Positions 1 to 10,420 of a stretch of 64,000 nucleotides of DNA are shown piece by piece. Under the pieces are notes generated by a model that saw only the letters and a program-made list of their open reading frames with translations, made no database searches and was not told where the DNA came from. Within the stretch, counting starts at the first letter, position 1; each line of letters starts with the position of its first letter. The position numbers and the translations under genes were made by a program. The stretch comes from Pachypanchax playfairii (Eukaryota; Chordata; Actinopteri; Cyprinodontiformes; Aplocheilidae): NCBI GenBank assembly GCA_006937955.1, contig SSNP01000091.1, forward strand, positions 1,954,250 through 2,018,249, written 5' to 3'.

Positions 1-1050
1 TAATGTTATTTAAATGTGTCTTTGTCTCTCTGTCCGTCCACTCTGTCCACTCCATGTCCTAAACCAAATATGGTCTGTTTGGTCTTAGACTCAAACAACG
101 TGCACTATACAACAGAACAGAAGGAGTTAAACGATAAAAACATTGGGATGAGCGTTTAAAAGAAAAATAACATCAGGTTTTGTTTCAGTTACTTAATATA
201 TTCACTATTAGAAGTGCAGTGATGCACCTTATTTCATATGAAAATCCACATTTCAGAAAGTTTGACAGCAACTTCACGTCTGTAGAAGAAGAATTTCCAC
301 CTGCTCTTTTTTGCTGAGCTGGAAAAAAGTTCAAAAAGTTTGTCTCTTCAGTAAACTTTAAGTGCAGCACCAAGCATTCCCCAGAGTACCAAAGATGGTG
401 ACGGTCATAAGGTAAGGCACAGATGCACCATCATGGTGTGTTGCATTATCTGGTTATTACAGTGTAATCAGAAAGTATGCAGAGCAATTTTTAGAGGATT
501 TGAATCAGATGAAACTGGATAAAAAGTAGTTTCTGCTTTTGTTGTTCTGTAAAAAGCTTCTCCAGCAGGTCAGGTGGAAAAATATGGAGAAGTTGCATTC
601 TCAGCATTTTTAATGGAGTTGAGCTGAGGCAACTGCTGCTTCGTAAGCACTTTTATTCCTCCATCATCTGTTGCTGTAACTACTGATGGCCAACACTGCA
701 ATATTTGTAAAATATTTGCAAGTTGAAAAATGTTCCTAGGTGGTTATTTACTGGTGTGATGGGGGGGGGGTGTACATATCCATATTTGTATTGTCTTTGG
801 TTCTTTCTTTTCTGCTGTTGTTTCCCATTAGTAGATCTAAATTTAACAAAACGGCACCGTGTCTTTGGGTTTAACAGTTCTATAAAGTTATGTGCAAGAC
901 TCAGTTTATCAATGTATTGATTCTTTAATGTGATTCAGGTGTCAACATCTAAAACATGACTTGTTTTGAAGGATGTATAAAGCCTGTGGTGTAGACAGTG
1001 TGTAAAGAGATTAAAGATGCAGGTGCATACATAACGGTTGGGCTGAACAG
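1..1050. other. AT-rich non-coding stretch, no gene seen
   Basis: Only short frames without recognisable domains occur here. There is a short G tract near 762-771. Nothing suggests an exon, RNA gene or complete transposable element. The sequence runs into a SINE-like repeat at its right end. Confidence 0.5.
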
Positions 1051-1315
1051 TGGTGCAGGCGGTAGCACTGTTGCCTTGCAGCAAAAAGGTCCTGGGTTTG
1101 AAACCAGGGACCTTTCTGAGTTCACATGTTCTCCTTGTGCATGTGTGAGTTTTACTTTAGGAACTCCGGCTTCCTCACACAGAACAAAAATATACACGAA
1201 GTTCATTGAAAAATCAAAATTTAAGTAAATCTAAGTGTGTGTGAGTGGTTGTCTCTGTGGTGAATCTGTGATGAACTGGTAACCTGTCTAGGTGTAGCCC
1301 CGCTTCTCCACCAGT
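1051..1315 (+). repeat. Teleost tRNA-headed SINE-like repeat, copy 1
   Basis: The copy contains a tRNA-like B box, GGTTTGAAACC, at 1095-1105. It is followed by a body with the wording 'ctccggcttcctcacacag ... gatgaactggtaacctgtct', which recurs at 5025-5250. That recurrence shows an interspersed repeat. From general knowledge this is a very common teleost SINE-type sequence. This copy is diverged. The exact family name is not certain. Confidence 0.6.
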
Positions 1316-1425
1316 TTCATTAAAATTAAGCTGTTCTTTCACCAATGAACAACTGATTGTTTAATTCCCGTCTTATACCAGACCCTGAAAAGTTACTTGG
1401 ATTTTTCGTTTTATGGGACTGACCT

Positions 1426-2336
1426 TAAAGGTCCCATATTATGAAAAATCCACTTTTCTGGGATTTGGGGTGTTATTGTGTGTCTGTGGTGCAAATACAC
1501 TCATACAAAGTTGGAAAAAAACCATCCATGCTGTTTTGAGTGAGATAGGGGTTTCTGAATCCAGTCTAATATGTTTGCTGTTCAAAATTGTCCCGGCTTC
1601 TGACATAGGAATCCGGGAGGGGCTTGTGCTCTGATGGGGTTCACACACCCTCCGAGAATTTACTCCACCCATCAGGTACAGCAGTAACTTCCTCGGACAC
1701 CCGCAATTTAGTTACCGATTCGAAACCACTGGTTCAGATTAGGAAACTCACCACACAAAATTATGTTGTTGGCTGATCAGAAGAACACATAACACTTCAT
1801 CAGGTCCCAGTTGAAGAGGACAGAAGAGCAGCATTTGAATTTATTTATAATAGTAGTGTCCCTGCTACCGTTCGCAAAAAAACAACCGGAGCTTAACCGC
1901 TGCTAATGACGAGCTAACACCGTTACCGGAGCCAATCTTCTGCTTAGAAGAACAGGAGCCGAGCTGCTGCTTAGTCAAGCTGCTCCTACAGAAGAACTAA
2001 CACCGTTACATCTCTTTCTGGGTCAAAGTGGTATGCTTGAAGAACCGTATCTCTACCAGACGCAGCAAAACAACACAGATACATGAGTAAATGTCAGACT
2101 AACCTCTCAATAATGTGCTGTTGGTGTCTTCAGGCTCAAAGTTCCTCAGTCTAAAGTTTGTTTTTTTTAAATCATATTTTAAGTCAATTTCTTGGCACTG
2201 CAACACTTGTTTATCAATAATTGCAGTTTAATCAGCTCCGGTGTCTCACGAACACACAGGGAACAGAGATGGGCGGGGCTTAGAGCTTCTAGTGCTTCCC
2301 AAGAGCTGTGCCCACATGAAACAGAGCATTTCAAAA
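1426..2336. mobile_element. Left part of a miniature DNA transposon
   Basis: The stretch starts with AAAGGTCCCATATTATG, which I recognise as a terminal motif of widespread teleost non-autonomous DNA transposons. The matching right end is not visible. The element appears truncated or interrupted where a CAGGGG-ended element begins at 2337. A 16-bp phrase, 'ga(g/a)ctaacaccgttac', occurs twice (about 1910 and 1995). No transposase frame is present. Confidence 0.4.
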
Positions 2337-4423
2337 CAGGGGCGATTCTAGGATCAGAGCTTTGGGGGTGCTGAGCACCCAGAGAACTGCTCAGCCAGGC
2401 AAGAAAAACTTTACTCGTCACGATGAGACTTCTTTCCTGTCTCTGTCAGTCCCTGTGTTTTTAAATGTCTCCAGTTGTTCTGAGTTCTCTCTGACTGCCT
2501 CCTTGATGCATTTAAATTCCTGTTCCTTCCTGTCCTCATCGTCTGTTGTCTTTGTCTCCGTAATCAGTCATCATAATTTTACCATCTCTGGGCAAGTCTT
2601 TCTTTATTAAATCATAAGATTCTTAAATTAATCAAGTGCGTTCCAACGGCTCATATTTGGTCAGAGCCCAGTTGCTGGTTGAAATCCACCAAAATTCCAC
2701 TGAAATTCAGACTTCTAACTTCTATGAACTTATACATATTTTATAACAACCTAGTGTGTAATGTCTTTCACAGCTCTTCTTCCAGTTTTTAAAACCATGT
2801 TTGTTCTCTGTTTTAGTAAGTTGTCATGTTTTCTTTGGGCGGCCGTGGCTCAGGCGGTAGAGCAGATCATCTGGTAACCAGAAGGAAGGTTACCGGTTTG
2901 AATACCCGTTCCGCCCAGAGAAAAAAAAAGATTGCCTAGCAAGAAACTTAACCCACTTTGTGTGTAGTTTATCACCACCAAACGTGTGTGAATAAGTCAC
3001 TGTAGTCTGAAGTGCTTTAGGGGTCGTAGGACCTGAGTAAAACAGTGGTAAACAGTGGATCTTTGGATCTGGCTGATGAGGCTTTAGAGCAGCTAAAGAA
3101 GATTCATCTCCTGTTATAATCACAGTCTGCTGGTTCTGCAGCCTGGTTTCTACCCTGACACAAGACTTTCTCCATGAACTACTTATTAAAACACAAACAA
3201 AATATTTCTGAAGTGTGAATGACAGCAATTCTAAAGAATCTTTGAAAACCTCTGTCTCATACCTGCCTGGTTTCACCTACCAATGGATATCATCAAATCT
3301 CAACAAATTTTAATTTCTCCTTACCTGTGAACAACCTGCATCATCTTCCCTGCTGCTGGACTCTGGTGATAAACCTCCTCCCTGACCCTGATCTTTCTAT
3401 CGTGGCAATGAAGTTAACATAAAAATATCCTCAAAGTCCCTCTTTATGGCGTAGATATTTTTTCTCAGCTACTTTTCTTTTAAAGACTTATAATATCACT
3501 AATATTGTGCAATAAAGATTTCTTTCAAATATATGGAAAGCAATAAGCACCGAGCTCTACACAGAATGAAAGAACATTGGGTTCATTACTAGCATAAACT
3601 AGCAAGGTAACAGTTAAACACCAACATTAAGTATTGTTAATTAAAATTCTTGCAATTTATCAAATGTTTTAAAAACACAAATCCAAATTAAAATTAAAGC
3701 TTTTCTTGAACCATTTTGAGTAGAGACATGGCTGGAGTCTCTTTGAAAACAAAACACTCTGAAGTTTCAACTATATATAACAGTAAGAATGTTAGTGCCA
3801 TTGTTACCGAGTAATATGATTTTAAATGTACTGAAAAAGGTGACATTTTATATCTACTTATTTATTTTCTAAAAATACATGTTCTAAAAGTGGCTTTAGA
3901 GTTGTGTAGTGAGCTAAAACACCGTGTTGGTGTAAAACCTGATGTATTAACTAACCTACTGCTAACTAGCCCATCGTTTAGCTAATTTCATCTGCATATA
4001 ACAGCATAACTCAACTTACACAGCTGGTATGGAAGAAACTGTCCACGGTTTTTTTGTCTTTTGCTGGGTGTTGCTGATTTATAAGTTGCTGCTCTCTGCA
4101 GCACCTGAAGTTGATCCCCTGGATTAGTTAGTTTACGGTGTGTTTAAAGACGGTCGGAAAAATCTGTTACCACATATTACCGGTTTAAACTGCTGTAAAG
4201 ACTGAAAAAAAGTGCGGGGAACGGAGGACACTGATACAGAAAATGTGCGTGAAACATGTCCCATGCGTATCCCGCGGTTGTTACGCACATGGTTTTTATA
4301 TTTTTAGTATCACACAAACAGCAAGTATTGTAAAAAAAAAAAATAGAAAGAAATCTTTGGGGGTGCTTTGGTTCGTTTTGGGGGTGCTGAAGCACTTCCC
4401 AAAATGGGCTAAAATTGCCCCTG
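2337..4423. mobile_element. hAT-like non-autonomous transposon (about 2.1 kb)
   Basis: The left end begins CAGGGGCGATTCTAG. The right end, read on the minus strand, begins CAGGGGCAATTTTAG. These match at 13 of 15 positions. Both ends are followed by a run of Gs and a GCTGAGCAC / GCTTCAGCAC phrase. CAG-starting termini of this type are typical of hAT elements. I could not see a clean 8-bp target duplication: the flanks are tttcaaaa and ctttaaag. The right end directly abuts another miniature element, so one flank may be lost. The interior holds a SINE (2837-3043) and no transposase-sized frame. Confidence 0.45.
2837..3043 (+). repeat. tRNA-derived SINE
   Basis: The head (about 2837-2918) reads like a tRNA, with an A box around 2846-2857 (TGGCTCAGGCGG) and a B box GGTTTGAATAC at 2895-2905. 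It ends in CCGCCC, complementary to the opening GGGCGG. The body that follows carries 'gtgtgtgaataag' and 'gtgctttaggggtc', typical of teleost tRNA SINEs. It sits inside the hAT-like element. It is a SINE head, not a functional tRNA gene, because a SINE body continues without a terminator. Confidence 0.65.
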
Positions 4424-4424
4424 C

Positions 4425-4925
4425 TTTAAAGCAGAACTAAGTACGTTTTTTCACCTCAATAAATGTTTTCTAGAGTCCCTGTGGGGGTAAACAAGGACTT
4501 GGCGGGGTGATTCGTGGGTCCCTCCCCTCCCTCCGGGGTCTGTGTCCTGAAAGCAGCATTTGCAACTTTCAGTGGATCGGACCCGACTAATCTCGCGAGA
4601 ACAAACCTGCTTTACGGCACTCACACTCACGTACATAAATACAAGCATGAAGCCCTTGCCGTTGTTAGCAACGCCACCCTTAGGAGCGCAAAGATGACAA
4701 TAATACTCACCTGTCGAGACATTTTCTTGGTTTTGTTTTTCTTTCTTCTTGCAAAAGCGTTCTCTGCGCGTTGTTGTTGGGGGGGCGGCGGCGGGGTGGA
4801 GGTGGTGGGGGGTGAGTGGGGGGGGGGGTCTGCGACGGCGGCGGGGGAACGTTACGACAGTGAGCTTTCACAGGGGACCAGTAGGGGGAGAGCGAGAGCA
4901 AAACTTACTTAGTTCTGCTTTAAAA
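4425..4925. mobile_element. Miniature inverted-repeat element with G-rich core
   Basis: The left end reads TTTAAAGCAGAACTAAGTA from 4425. The right end reads TACTTAGTTCTGCTTTAAA, ending near 4923. These are exact reverse complements over about 19 bases. The interior holds a strongly G-rich tract at about 4779-4830 (potential G-quadruplex). On the minus strand there is a tiny ATG exon (4722 to 4711) directly followed by a GTGAGT splice donor. It may be a remnant of a transposase first exon. A second element at 38384-38977 has the same architecture. Confidence 0.6.
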
Positions 4926-5024
4926 GCATACTATGTAGAAAATAATGGGAATAATTGACATGATTTCTGGGTTTGTAGTGAACTGTATTTCAATGCCACA
5001 GACTTCAGACCGGGCTGCTAACCT

Positions 5025-5272
5025 TACCCCTCTCCCCGTGCATGTGTGGGTTTTCTCCGGGGACTCCGGTTTCCTCCCACAGTCCAAAATATGTAAGAGG
5101 TTAATTGGTGACTCTAAATTGTCCCTAAGTGTGAGTGGTTGATTGTCTATGTGGGGCCCTGTGATGGACTGGTGACCTGTCCAGGGTGTCCCCCCCTTCT
5201 CGCTCAAAGACTGCTGAAGATAGATATCAGCTCCCTGCGACCCTGAACAGGATGGATGGATGGATGGATGGT
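5025..5272 (+). repeat. Teleost SINE-like repeat, copy 2, with (GGAT)n tail
   Basis: The body matches the repeat at 1051-1315, for example 'ctccggtttcctcccacag', 'gtgagtggttg' and 'gatggactggtgacctgtcc'. It keeps the usual ending 'gaccctgaacaggatggatgg' with a short GGAT microsatellite at 5251-5271. The tRNA-like head is missing, so this is a 5'-truncated copy. Confidence 0.7.
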
Positions 5273-5324
5273 TCGTTCATTTTGTCCGTATCTGAAAATA
5301 ATTGGGATGATTCTTTTAATTTAG

Positions 5325-5421
5325 ACAACATATATATATAAGGTGGTTCTTTTTTACCTTATCTCTATCCTTACATGTTTCGGCTGAGTCTGCAGCCTTC
5401 CTCAGGGGTTATCATCTAGAT
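5325..5421 (-). mobile_element. Penelope-like element terminal repeat fragment
   Basis: On the minus strand this contains a GATAAC phrase followed by CCTGAGGAAGG and CCGAAACATG. From family knowledge this kind of sequence sits in the pseudo-LTR of Penelope-like elements. It continues, on the far side of the inserted hAT element, into 6362-6440, which is inverted relative to 6885-6962. The element was split by the hAT insertion at 5422. It encloses a hammerhead-like core at 5372-5405. Confidence 0.5.
5372..5405 (-). ncRNA. Candidate hammerhead ribozyme core (Penelope pLTR)
   Basis: Read on the minus strand: CTGAGGA (5405-5399, matching the invariant CUGANGA), then one A, then a 5-bp stem GGCTG (5397-5393) / CAGCC (5386-5382) with a 6-base loop, then GAAA (5381-5378). 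A very short stem III with GTA at the expected cleavage position could follow (CATGTA). Penelope-like elements are known to carry hammerhead motifs with minimal stem III in their terminal repeats. Stem I pairing is not convincing in this copy, so it may be inactive. The motif match is seen directly; activity is inference. Confidence 0.45.
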
Positions 5422-6353
5422 CAGGGATTCCCTAAGTGTGGTGCACACACCCCAGGGGTGCGTGAAAAATGTAATGGTGGAAAAATTTAATGATAATAAT
5501 TACAAAATACAGTGTTGTTTCCCCACACAATAAAGATGTGTAAAAAATATTTCTTCTGTAAAATTTTAAACAATAACAGTTAAAATTACTATTCAAAATG
5601 CACTTCATCTAGAAATTAAGTGTAGAAGAAGTTCTTCTTCTACACTTAATTTCTAGATGAAGTGTAGAAGAAGTTCTTCTTCTTCTACTACACAATTTAT
5701 GTGCGCACCCAGCTTGTTGCCTCTACTTCATTAATTTTCGTAAATATGCTCAATTGGCTTAAATTGGGGAAACTGTCAGTTGAGAAATTGAAAAACAAAG
5801 GTACTGATAAAGGAGAGGAACCGAGAGAGAGTGATGAATCAAAGGCATTAATCTGAGTAAGTATTTGGTCAAATGGTATTTATATTATTGCTTCAAATAT
5901 ACTGGAAATACTCAGCGTTCCTCTATCTGTTTCTTCATCTCGCTGCAGGCTGAGTCACGCCGCTGCTGCTCCACTTAAAAACTCAGGATCCTGTTTTTTT
6001 ATCGGTTCCTGAGCCATGTTGTTTTTGTATGACTTTATTGCAATTTAATTCATATTATTGGCGTTCTAATGTTATTTCCATAACCTGTGTTTTTTGCCCT
6101 TTACAGTGTTTCAGATTAATTCAAAAGCAGGAGTGCATTGTTGTGATCATTAGATCATCATTAGATGTGTTTTTGTTCATCTGAGTAAACATGCCGTCTT
6201 TAATACAGCCTAAATAAAATTCAACGTCCTTTCAACACTAACAAAAATGCTTGTGGCATTTTTTGAAGGTGCGGGGAGAAGGGGGGGGGGGGTGCGTCAA
6301 CATAACCGGGACATAAAAGGGGGTGTGTGGCAAAATAAGTCTGGGAACAGTTG
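5422..6353. mobile_element. hAT-type non-autonomous transposon with exact 8-bp TSD
   Basis: The 932-bp insert is flanked on both sides by ATCTAGAT (5414-5421 and 6354-6361), the 8-bp duplication expected for hAT. The left end is CAGGGATTCCCTAAG; the right end, read inward on the minus strand, is CAACTGTTCCCAGAC. These are imperfect inverted repeats sharing the CA....TTCCC pattern. No transposase frame is present. It lies inside the Penelope-like element, so it inserted later. It contains a perfect 30-bp-arm hairpin at 5601-5664 and a G tract near 6282-6291. Confidence 0.7.
5601..5664. repeat. Perfect 64-nt inverted repeat (30-bp arms, 4-nt loop)
   Basis: The left arm 5601-5630 is the exact reverse complement of 5635-5664, separated by GTTC. 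A second, smaller GAAGAA/TTCTTC palindrome follows at about 5665-5688. The perfect arms in otherwise decayed DNA suggest recent formation, for example by template switching. An assembly artefact is also possible. Confidence 0.85.
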
Positions 6354-6361
6354 ATCTAGAT

Positions 6362-6962
6362 GTTCTAGATGACGTGTCTTTTAAACCCTCCTTCTCATGG
6401 GAGTGGCCAACACCCTATACCTGCGGTGTTGACAGTCATTAGTACACCCGAAGGAGAAAATAGAACTGGACAATAAATGCAACATCATCTACAAAATTCA
6501 ATGCTTATCCTGCAATAAAACATACATCGGGGAGACAGGAAGGCCACTCAACACAAGGACAGGAAGGCCACTCAACACAAGAAGGCAAGAACACCACAAA
6601 GAATGTGAAAAAGAAACTCACCAGAAACAAAAAAAAGAACAAGCAGACCAGGAAAATCTAAAATCAGCCATATCGGACCATTGCAAAAGAAATAACCATG
6701 TGATGGATTGGGACAACACGAGGATCATCGGGACGGAAAACGCCAGGTACAAACGATGGATCAAGGAGTCCATAGAGATCAGGAGGAGGGGCCCTAGCAC
6801 CATCAACAGGGATGAGGGAGCCTACCTGCTCCCACACACCTAGGACTCCATCCTCCGGGAACCTGTGAACATCAGGGGGAGTGGCCGACACCTTAAACCT
6901 GCAGTGTTGGCCACTCCCATGTAAATGAGGCTTTAAAAGACACGTCAATGAGAATGATAACA
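6362..6962 (+). mobile_element. Penelope-like retroelement fragment (3' coding end and terminal repeat)
   Basis: The fragment contains a GIY-YIG endonuclease frame at 6463-6843. On either side lie two inverted copies of a phrase: 6370-6440 carries 'gacgtgtcttttaaa' and 'gggagtggccaacac'. The minus strand of 6885-6955 carries the same words. Inverted terminal segments and an endonuclease at the C terminus are typical of Penelope-like elements. The reverse-transcriptase part is absent, so this is a truncated copy. The left terminal repeat continues beyond the hAT insertion into 5325-5421. Confidence 0.6.
6463..6843 (+). pseudogene. GIY-YIG endonuclease domain of a Penelope-like element
   Basis: An open frame of about 126 codons, without an initiating ATG, ends at TAG 6841-6843. 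It contains IYKIQCLSCNKTYIGETGRP, the paired 'GIY' and 'YIG' elements spaced as in the GIY-YIG nuclease fold. A conserved-looking His (DHCKRNNH) and ENARYKRWIKESIEI follow. In the family this domain nicks target DNA for retrotransposition. A 24-bp tandem duplication repeats RPLNTRTG immediately after the YIG motif, which probably disturbs the fold. The upstream RT is missing. It is therefore a fragment, not a functional gene. Confidence 0.7.
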
Positions 6963-8350
6963 GCACTGTAACGTCCCATTATGGTAACATCAGACAAACT
7001 CCTCTCACTAGGATTAGTTTCCTGCTCCTTTATTACAGGTAAACTGGAGTTACACTGTAGAAACACAGACAGAATCTACAGTGAACCAACAGCAGTAAAT
7101 CAACAAAGGACCTTATTAATTAAAGCACAACAGTACAGAGCTCAATGGTTTGTTTTAACTATGAAGGCATCAAATCTCTCTTACATCATACAGGTAATGT
7201 GTGTGACATGAACTGTGAACATTATGGTCAGATATAGAAGTTACCATCCAGACTATACATCACCTGACCGAGTGTAAACACTCATATCATGACTCAGCTA
7301 AAGAGTTGGAGCACACAGAGGAACCTGCAGCATCACTGTACGTACAAGCAATCCACTGTCTTCACAGCACATTACAGTGTGTACATAAAGCATGGTGATA
7401 TGTGGCAGTATGATAAACTCCCAACTCATAAGTCTGAGAGGAAGAACAACATGCTTCATTCTCATTGCTGCTAAAATAGTAAGTTGTGAATGTGAGGACA
7501 TGCTTATCACTCCATCCCACTGAATTACCACCATATCAGCTTCATCTCTATGTGGCAGATTGGATCATCATTATTTTATGGGGGTTGAACATGTACTGCA
7601 GTCCTTCCACAGGTGAACTCGGTTCTCCTAACAAATACTATGGAGTTAAAACTCTGGAGGAGCGTGAAGCACAGCGGTGAACGGAGCCGCTGTTTGGTTT
7701 AAAGAGATTCGTGTTGTTCTGGAGGTTCAATGTACAGTAACTGCTGAAGCTTGGCTTTTCTTTATGACCTGGAATTCAAATGTTTCAATCAGTTTTATCA
7801 TTGTTTTACTACTGAGAAGTGTCTTTGTGTAAAACCCAGTTAGACTCTGTGCTGTTCTGTCATCTGAGAGGAAAACTGTGTGAAACCTCAAAAGCTTTTT
7901 CCTTGTCTTCTAAGCCAATAAAATCTCTTTTATTGTCTTTAGTAGAAACTTCGTCTCACTAATGAAGCATAACAAACATCCTGATGCAATTTTTACACCG
8001 ACTTCATGGCAACAAATCAGTATGCCAGTTCAGTTCAGTCTTCCACTGAACAAGATATCTTTCATTCATTATTGATGTAGTGTGAGCGGAGGAGCGTCCC
8101 TGAAGGCACACCAGGATTCCCAAAGCCAAACTCAGCTTCAAAGACTTTTTTATAATTGTGTCTTCTCTTTTTTCTCAGCCGCTCTGCTCTCTGACTCTCC
8201 ACATTACATGCTCCATCTTACTCATTTACTGCTCTCCCTCAACATATGTGTTTAATTATAGTACTATCACTTGTAGTAGATAATAAGATAGTAGGATGAA
8301 CAGCGCAGTCTCTTCTTCTCAGTTTATCTTTACTGGAACCCACAGTAAAG
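6963..8350. other. Non-coding stretch, no gene recognised
   Basis: Frames here are short and domain-free. A polyadenylation-like AATAAA lies at 7917-7922 followed by a T-rich stretch, so the 3' end of a transcript or retroelement cannot be excluded. I could not link it to any upstream exon. Confidence 0.4.
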
Positions 8351-8757
8351 CCGGGGGAGCCGCCATGCTCGGAGTCGACCCTTCCGGCCGGGGGAGCCGA
8401 CATTCCCGGAGTCGACCCTTCCGGCCGGGGGAGCGACATTCCCAGAGTCGACCCTTCCGGCCAGGGGAGCCGACATGCCCGGAGTCGACCCTTCCGGCCG
8501 AGGGAGCCGTCATGCCCGAAGTCGACACTTCCGGCCGGGGGAGCCGACATGCCCGGAGTCGACCCTTCCGGCCGGGGGAGCCAACATGCCCGGAGTCGAC
8601 CCTTCCGGCCGGGGGAGCCGCCATGCCCGGAGTCGACCCTTCCGGCCGGGGGAGCCGACATGCCCGGAGTCGACCCTTCCGGCCGGGGGAGCCGACATGC
8701 CCGGAGTCGACCCTTCCGGCCGGGGGAGCTGACATGCCCGGAGTCGACCCTTCCGGT
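8351..8757. repeat. 37-bp GC-rich minisatellite, about 11 copies
   Basis: The unit contains CATGCCCGGAGTCGACCC followed by TTCCGGCCGGGGGAG and carries a SalI site (GTCGAC) in each copy. One early unit is 1-2 bp short and single-base variants are scattered. Because 37 is not a multiple of three, the frame rotates each unit. All frames stay mostly open, and the apparent Pro/Ser/Arg/Gly-rich products are repeat artefacts. The array is CpG-rich. Confidence 0.92.
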
Positions 8758-8811
8758 TCCGTTTATCGTGGATTCCTGAGGGGAATGGAAGGTGCAAATG
8801 TAATCAGAAGG

Positions 8812-8930
8812 TAGTGTAACTAAGTTACTTTCAGAATGGAGGAACTAAGTAGTGTAATATATTACATTTTTTAAAAGTAACTTGTAATGTGTAACTAGTT
8901 ACTTTTTTGAGTATTTTACCAACTCTGCTG
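8812..8930. repeat. Terminal fragment of a teleost DNA transposon
   Basis: Repeated AGTAAC / GTTACT words (for example 'gtgtaactaagttac', 'gtaactagttac') finish in 'ttttaccaactctg'. I recognise this as one end of a common teleost DNA transposon family. The other end and any transposase are absent. Confidence 0.4.
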
Positions 8931-8935
8931 CTGAG

Positions 8936-9420
8936 TCAGTTTGATGTGTCCTGTTCCCCCCAGGGGACAGGACACATCCCTGGGCGGTCCCAGTGCTGAA
9001 AGTCCAGGTGCTGGATGTTATTTTCTCCAGTCTCACCTGCTGCATCCTGTCTGTTTGTGATCCCCTGACAGGTGGAGGCTGGGACAGTTTGGAAGGTGGA
9101 GGCAGGGACAGAGAGCTGGGACAGTTTGGACTGGATGGTGTTAAATGTTGCGCTTAAGTCCATGAACAGCATCCTGGTGGACATCCCTGCAGTGTGGACG
9201 TGTTACAGGATGTTATGCAGCTCCATGTTGTCTGACTGCATCATCCACTGACCTGTTAGTCCTGTATGCAGACTGCAGGGGGTCCAGGAGGGGATCCAGC
9301 AGGGGGTCCAGCAGGGTCCTGTGATGGACTTCAGCTGGTTTAACAGCCTTTCAAAGGGTTTCATGGCCACAGACGTCAGGGGGACGGGTCTGGAGTCATT
9401 TATTCCCTGGAAACTTTTAC
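8936..9420 (-). pseudogene. Degenerate LINE reverse-transcriptase fragment
   Basis: On the minus strand the words RMLFMDLSATFNTIQSKL (around 9130-9180) match the RT motif A region of the LINE at 57.4-59.4 kb, which has MFFDFSSTFNTIQPALL. The remaining downstream part is low-similarity and broken. Upstream minus-strand sequence to about 9420 reads like the preceding RT region with frameshifts. A short hairpin at about 8943-8976 interrupts it. Confidence 0.5.
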
Positions 9421-10420
9421 AAAACAGTCTTATTGTTGCTGAGAAATTTTCACTTTATTTGTGGAACATCATTTTGGAGCAGATGTCTCAAAAAGAGTCC
9501 TCAGGGTTTAAGAAGTTTAGATACAAAGTACCTTTTAATCTACTGGCATCAGATAATCAAACTGTTATACCTTTTAAATGTAATAAAATACTTTGATTTT
9601 AAACAATAAGTTGGTATTGCCATAACTGAAAATTAGTTGAATCCTTCTAAACAGTTAAATGTGAATGAGTTGTTAAGAAATAAGAACCAACTGAGACAAA
9701 ACGGAACATTTTGTCAGCTTATTCTGGTTAAAAAAAAAACCAATAACGTCAAAAAATTCAAAGACACAATAAAATCACTTTTAATTGTCATAATATCTTT
9801 CAATAATTGCGGCATTAAAACACCAAGATGGAGTCACAGTTGAAAGTCTTGTACATGAACACACTGAAATTAGTTTAACGTTAGGTGATTAATTGATATT
9901 AAAGTAACTGACACACAAATCGTTTAGTAAGTTAATAAAATGTTGGTTTGATAAATAATAAATAACTGAAATGAAGAGGAGCATCATGTCAGCTGATTTT
10001 ATTCTGATCACGCCACTAATAAAATCAAATACATTCAAATTATTTTTTTTTCAGAGTTGTGCACAAATATTTTCTTGCTTATTTTAGCTTAATTTTGTTT
10101 AAATGCGGAAGACTGAGATTTTATTTTCTCCTGAATCACCCACCACCCCCTACCCCGACTTAAAGGTAGAATATGGATCAAGATCACTACAGCACCACCA
10201 GGTGTGCGGATGCTGCCGCTACAACAACAAAACAAAGTCTCCAGCCATCGGGGCTCCAGGCTCGCGACCCCTGCGTATGCTCCAATGCTCCGACGTGCAC
10301 TCATACACAAGATCTTAATTTCTCCCCATTGCCATTGTTGGGTCCTTCTCCTCTGGGTGTGTCCAAACATTTGCCTGTTGCTCTGACAATGCAAAGAAAG
10401 TAAAAATAACAACATTAGGC
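9421..10420. other. AT-rich non-coding stretch, no gene seen
   Basis: Only short frames without recognisable domains. Several A and T runs occur. Nothing supports an exon or complete mobile element. Confidence 0.5.

Noticed and set aside
2837..2918. Functional tRNA gene
   Set aside because: A and B boxes are present, but the sequence runs straight into a SINE body and has no T-run terminator just after the tRNA-like part.
8351..8757. CRISPR-like array
   Set aside because: Units are contiguous with no unique spacers, and the genome is eukaryotic.
8296..8814. 172-codon plus frame over the 37-bp repeat as a secreted Pro/Arg-rich protein
   Set aside because: Frames on both strands are open because the unit is GC-rich; the period is not a multiple of three and no flanking domain exists.
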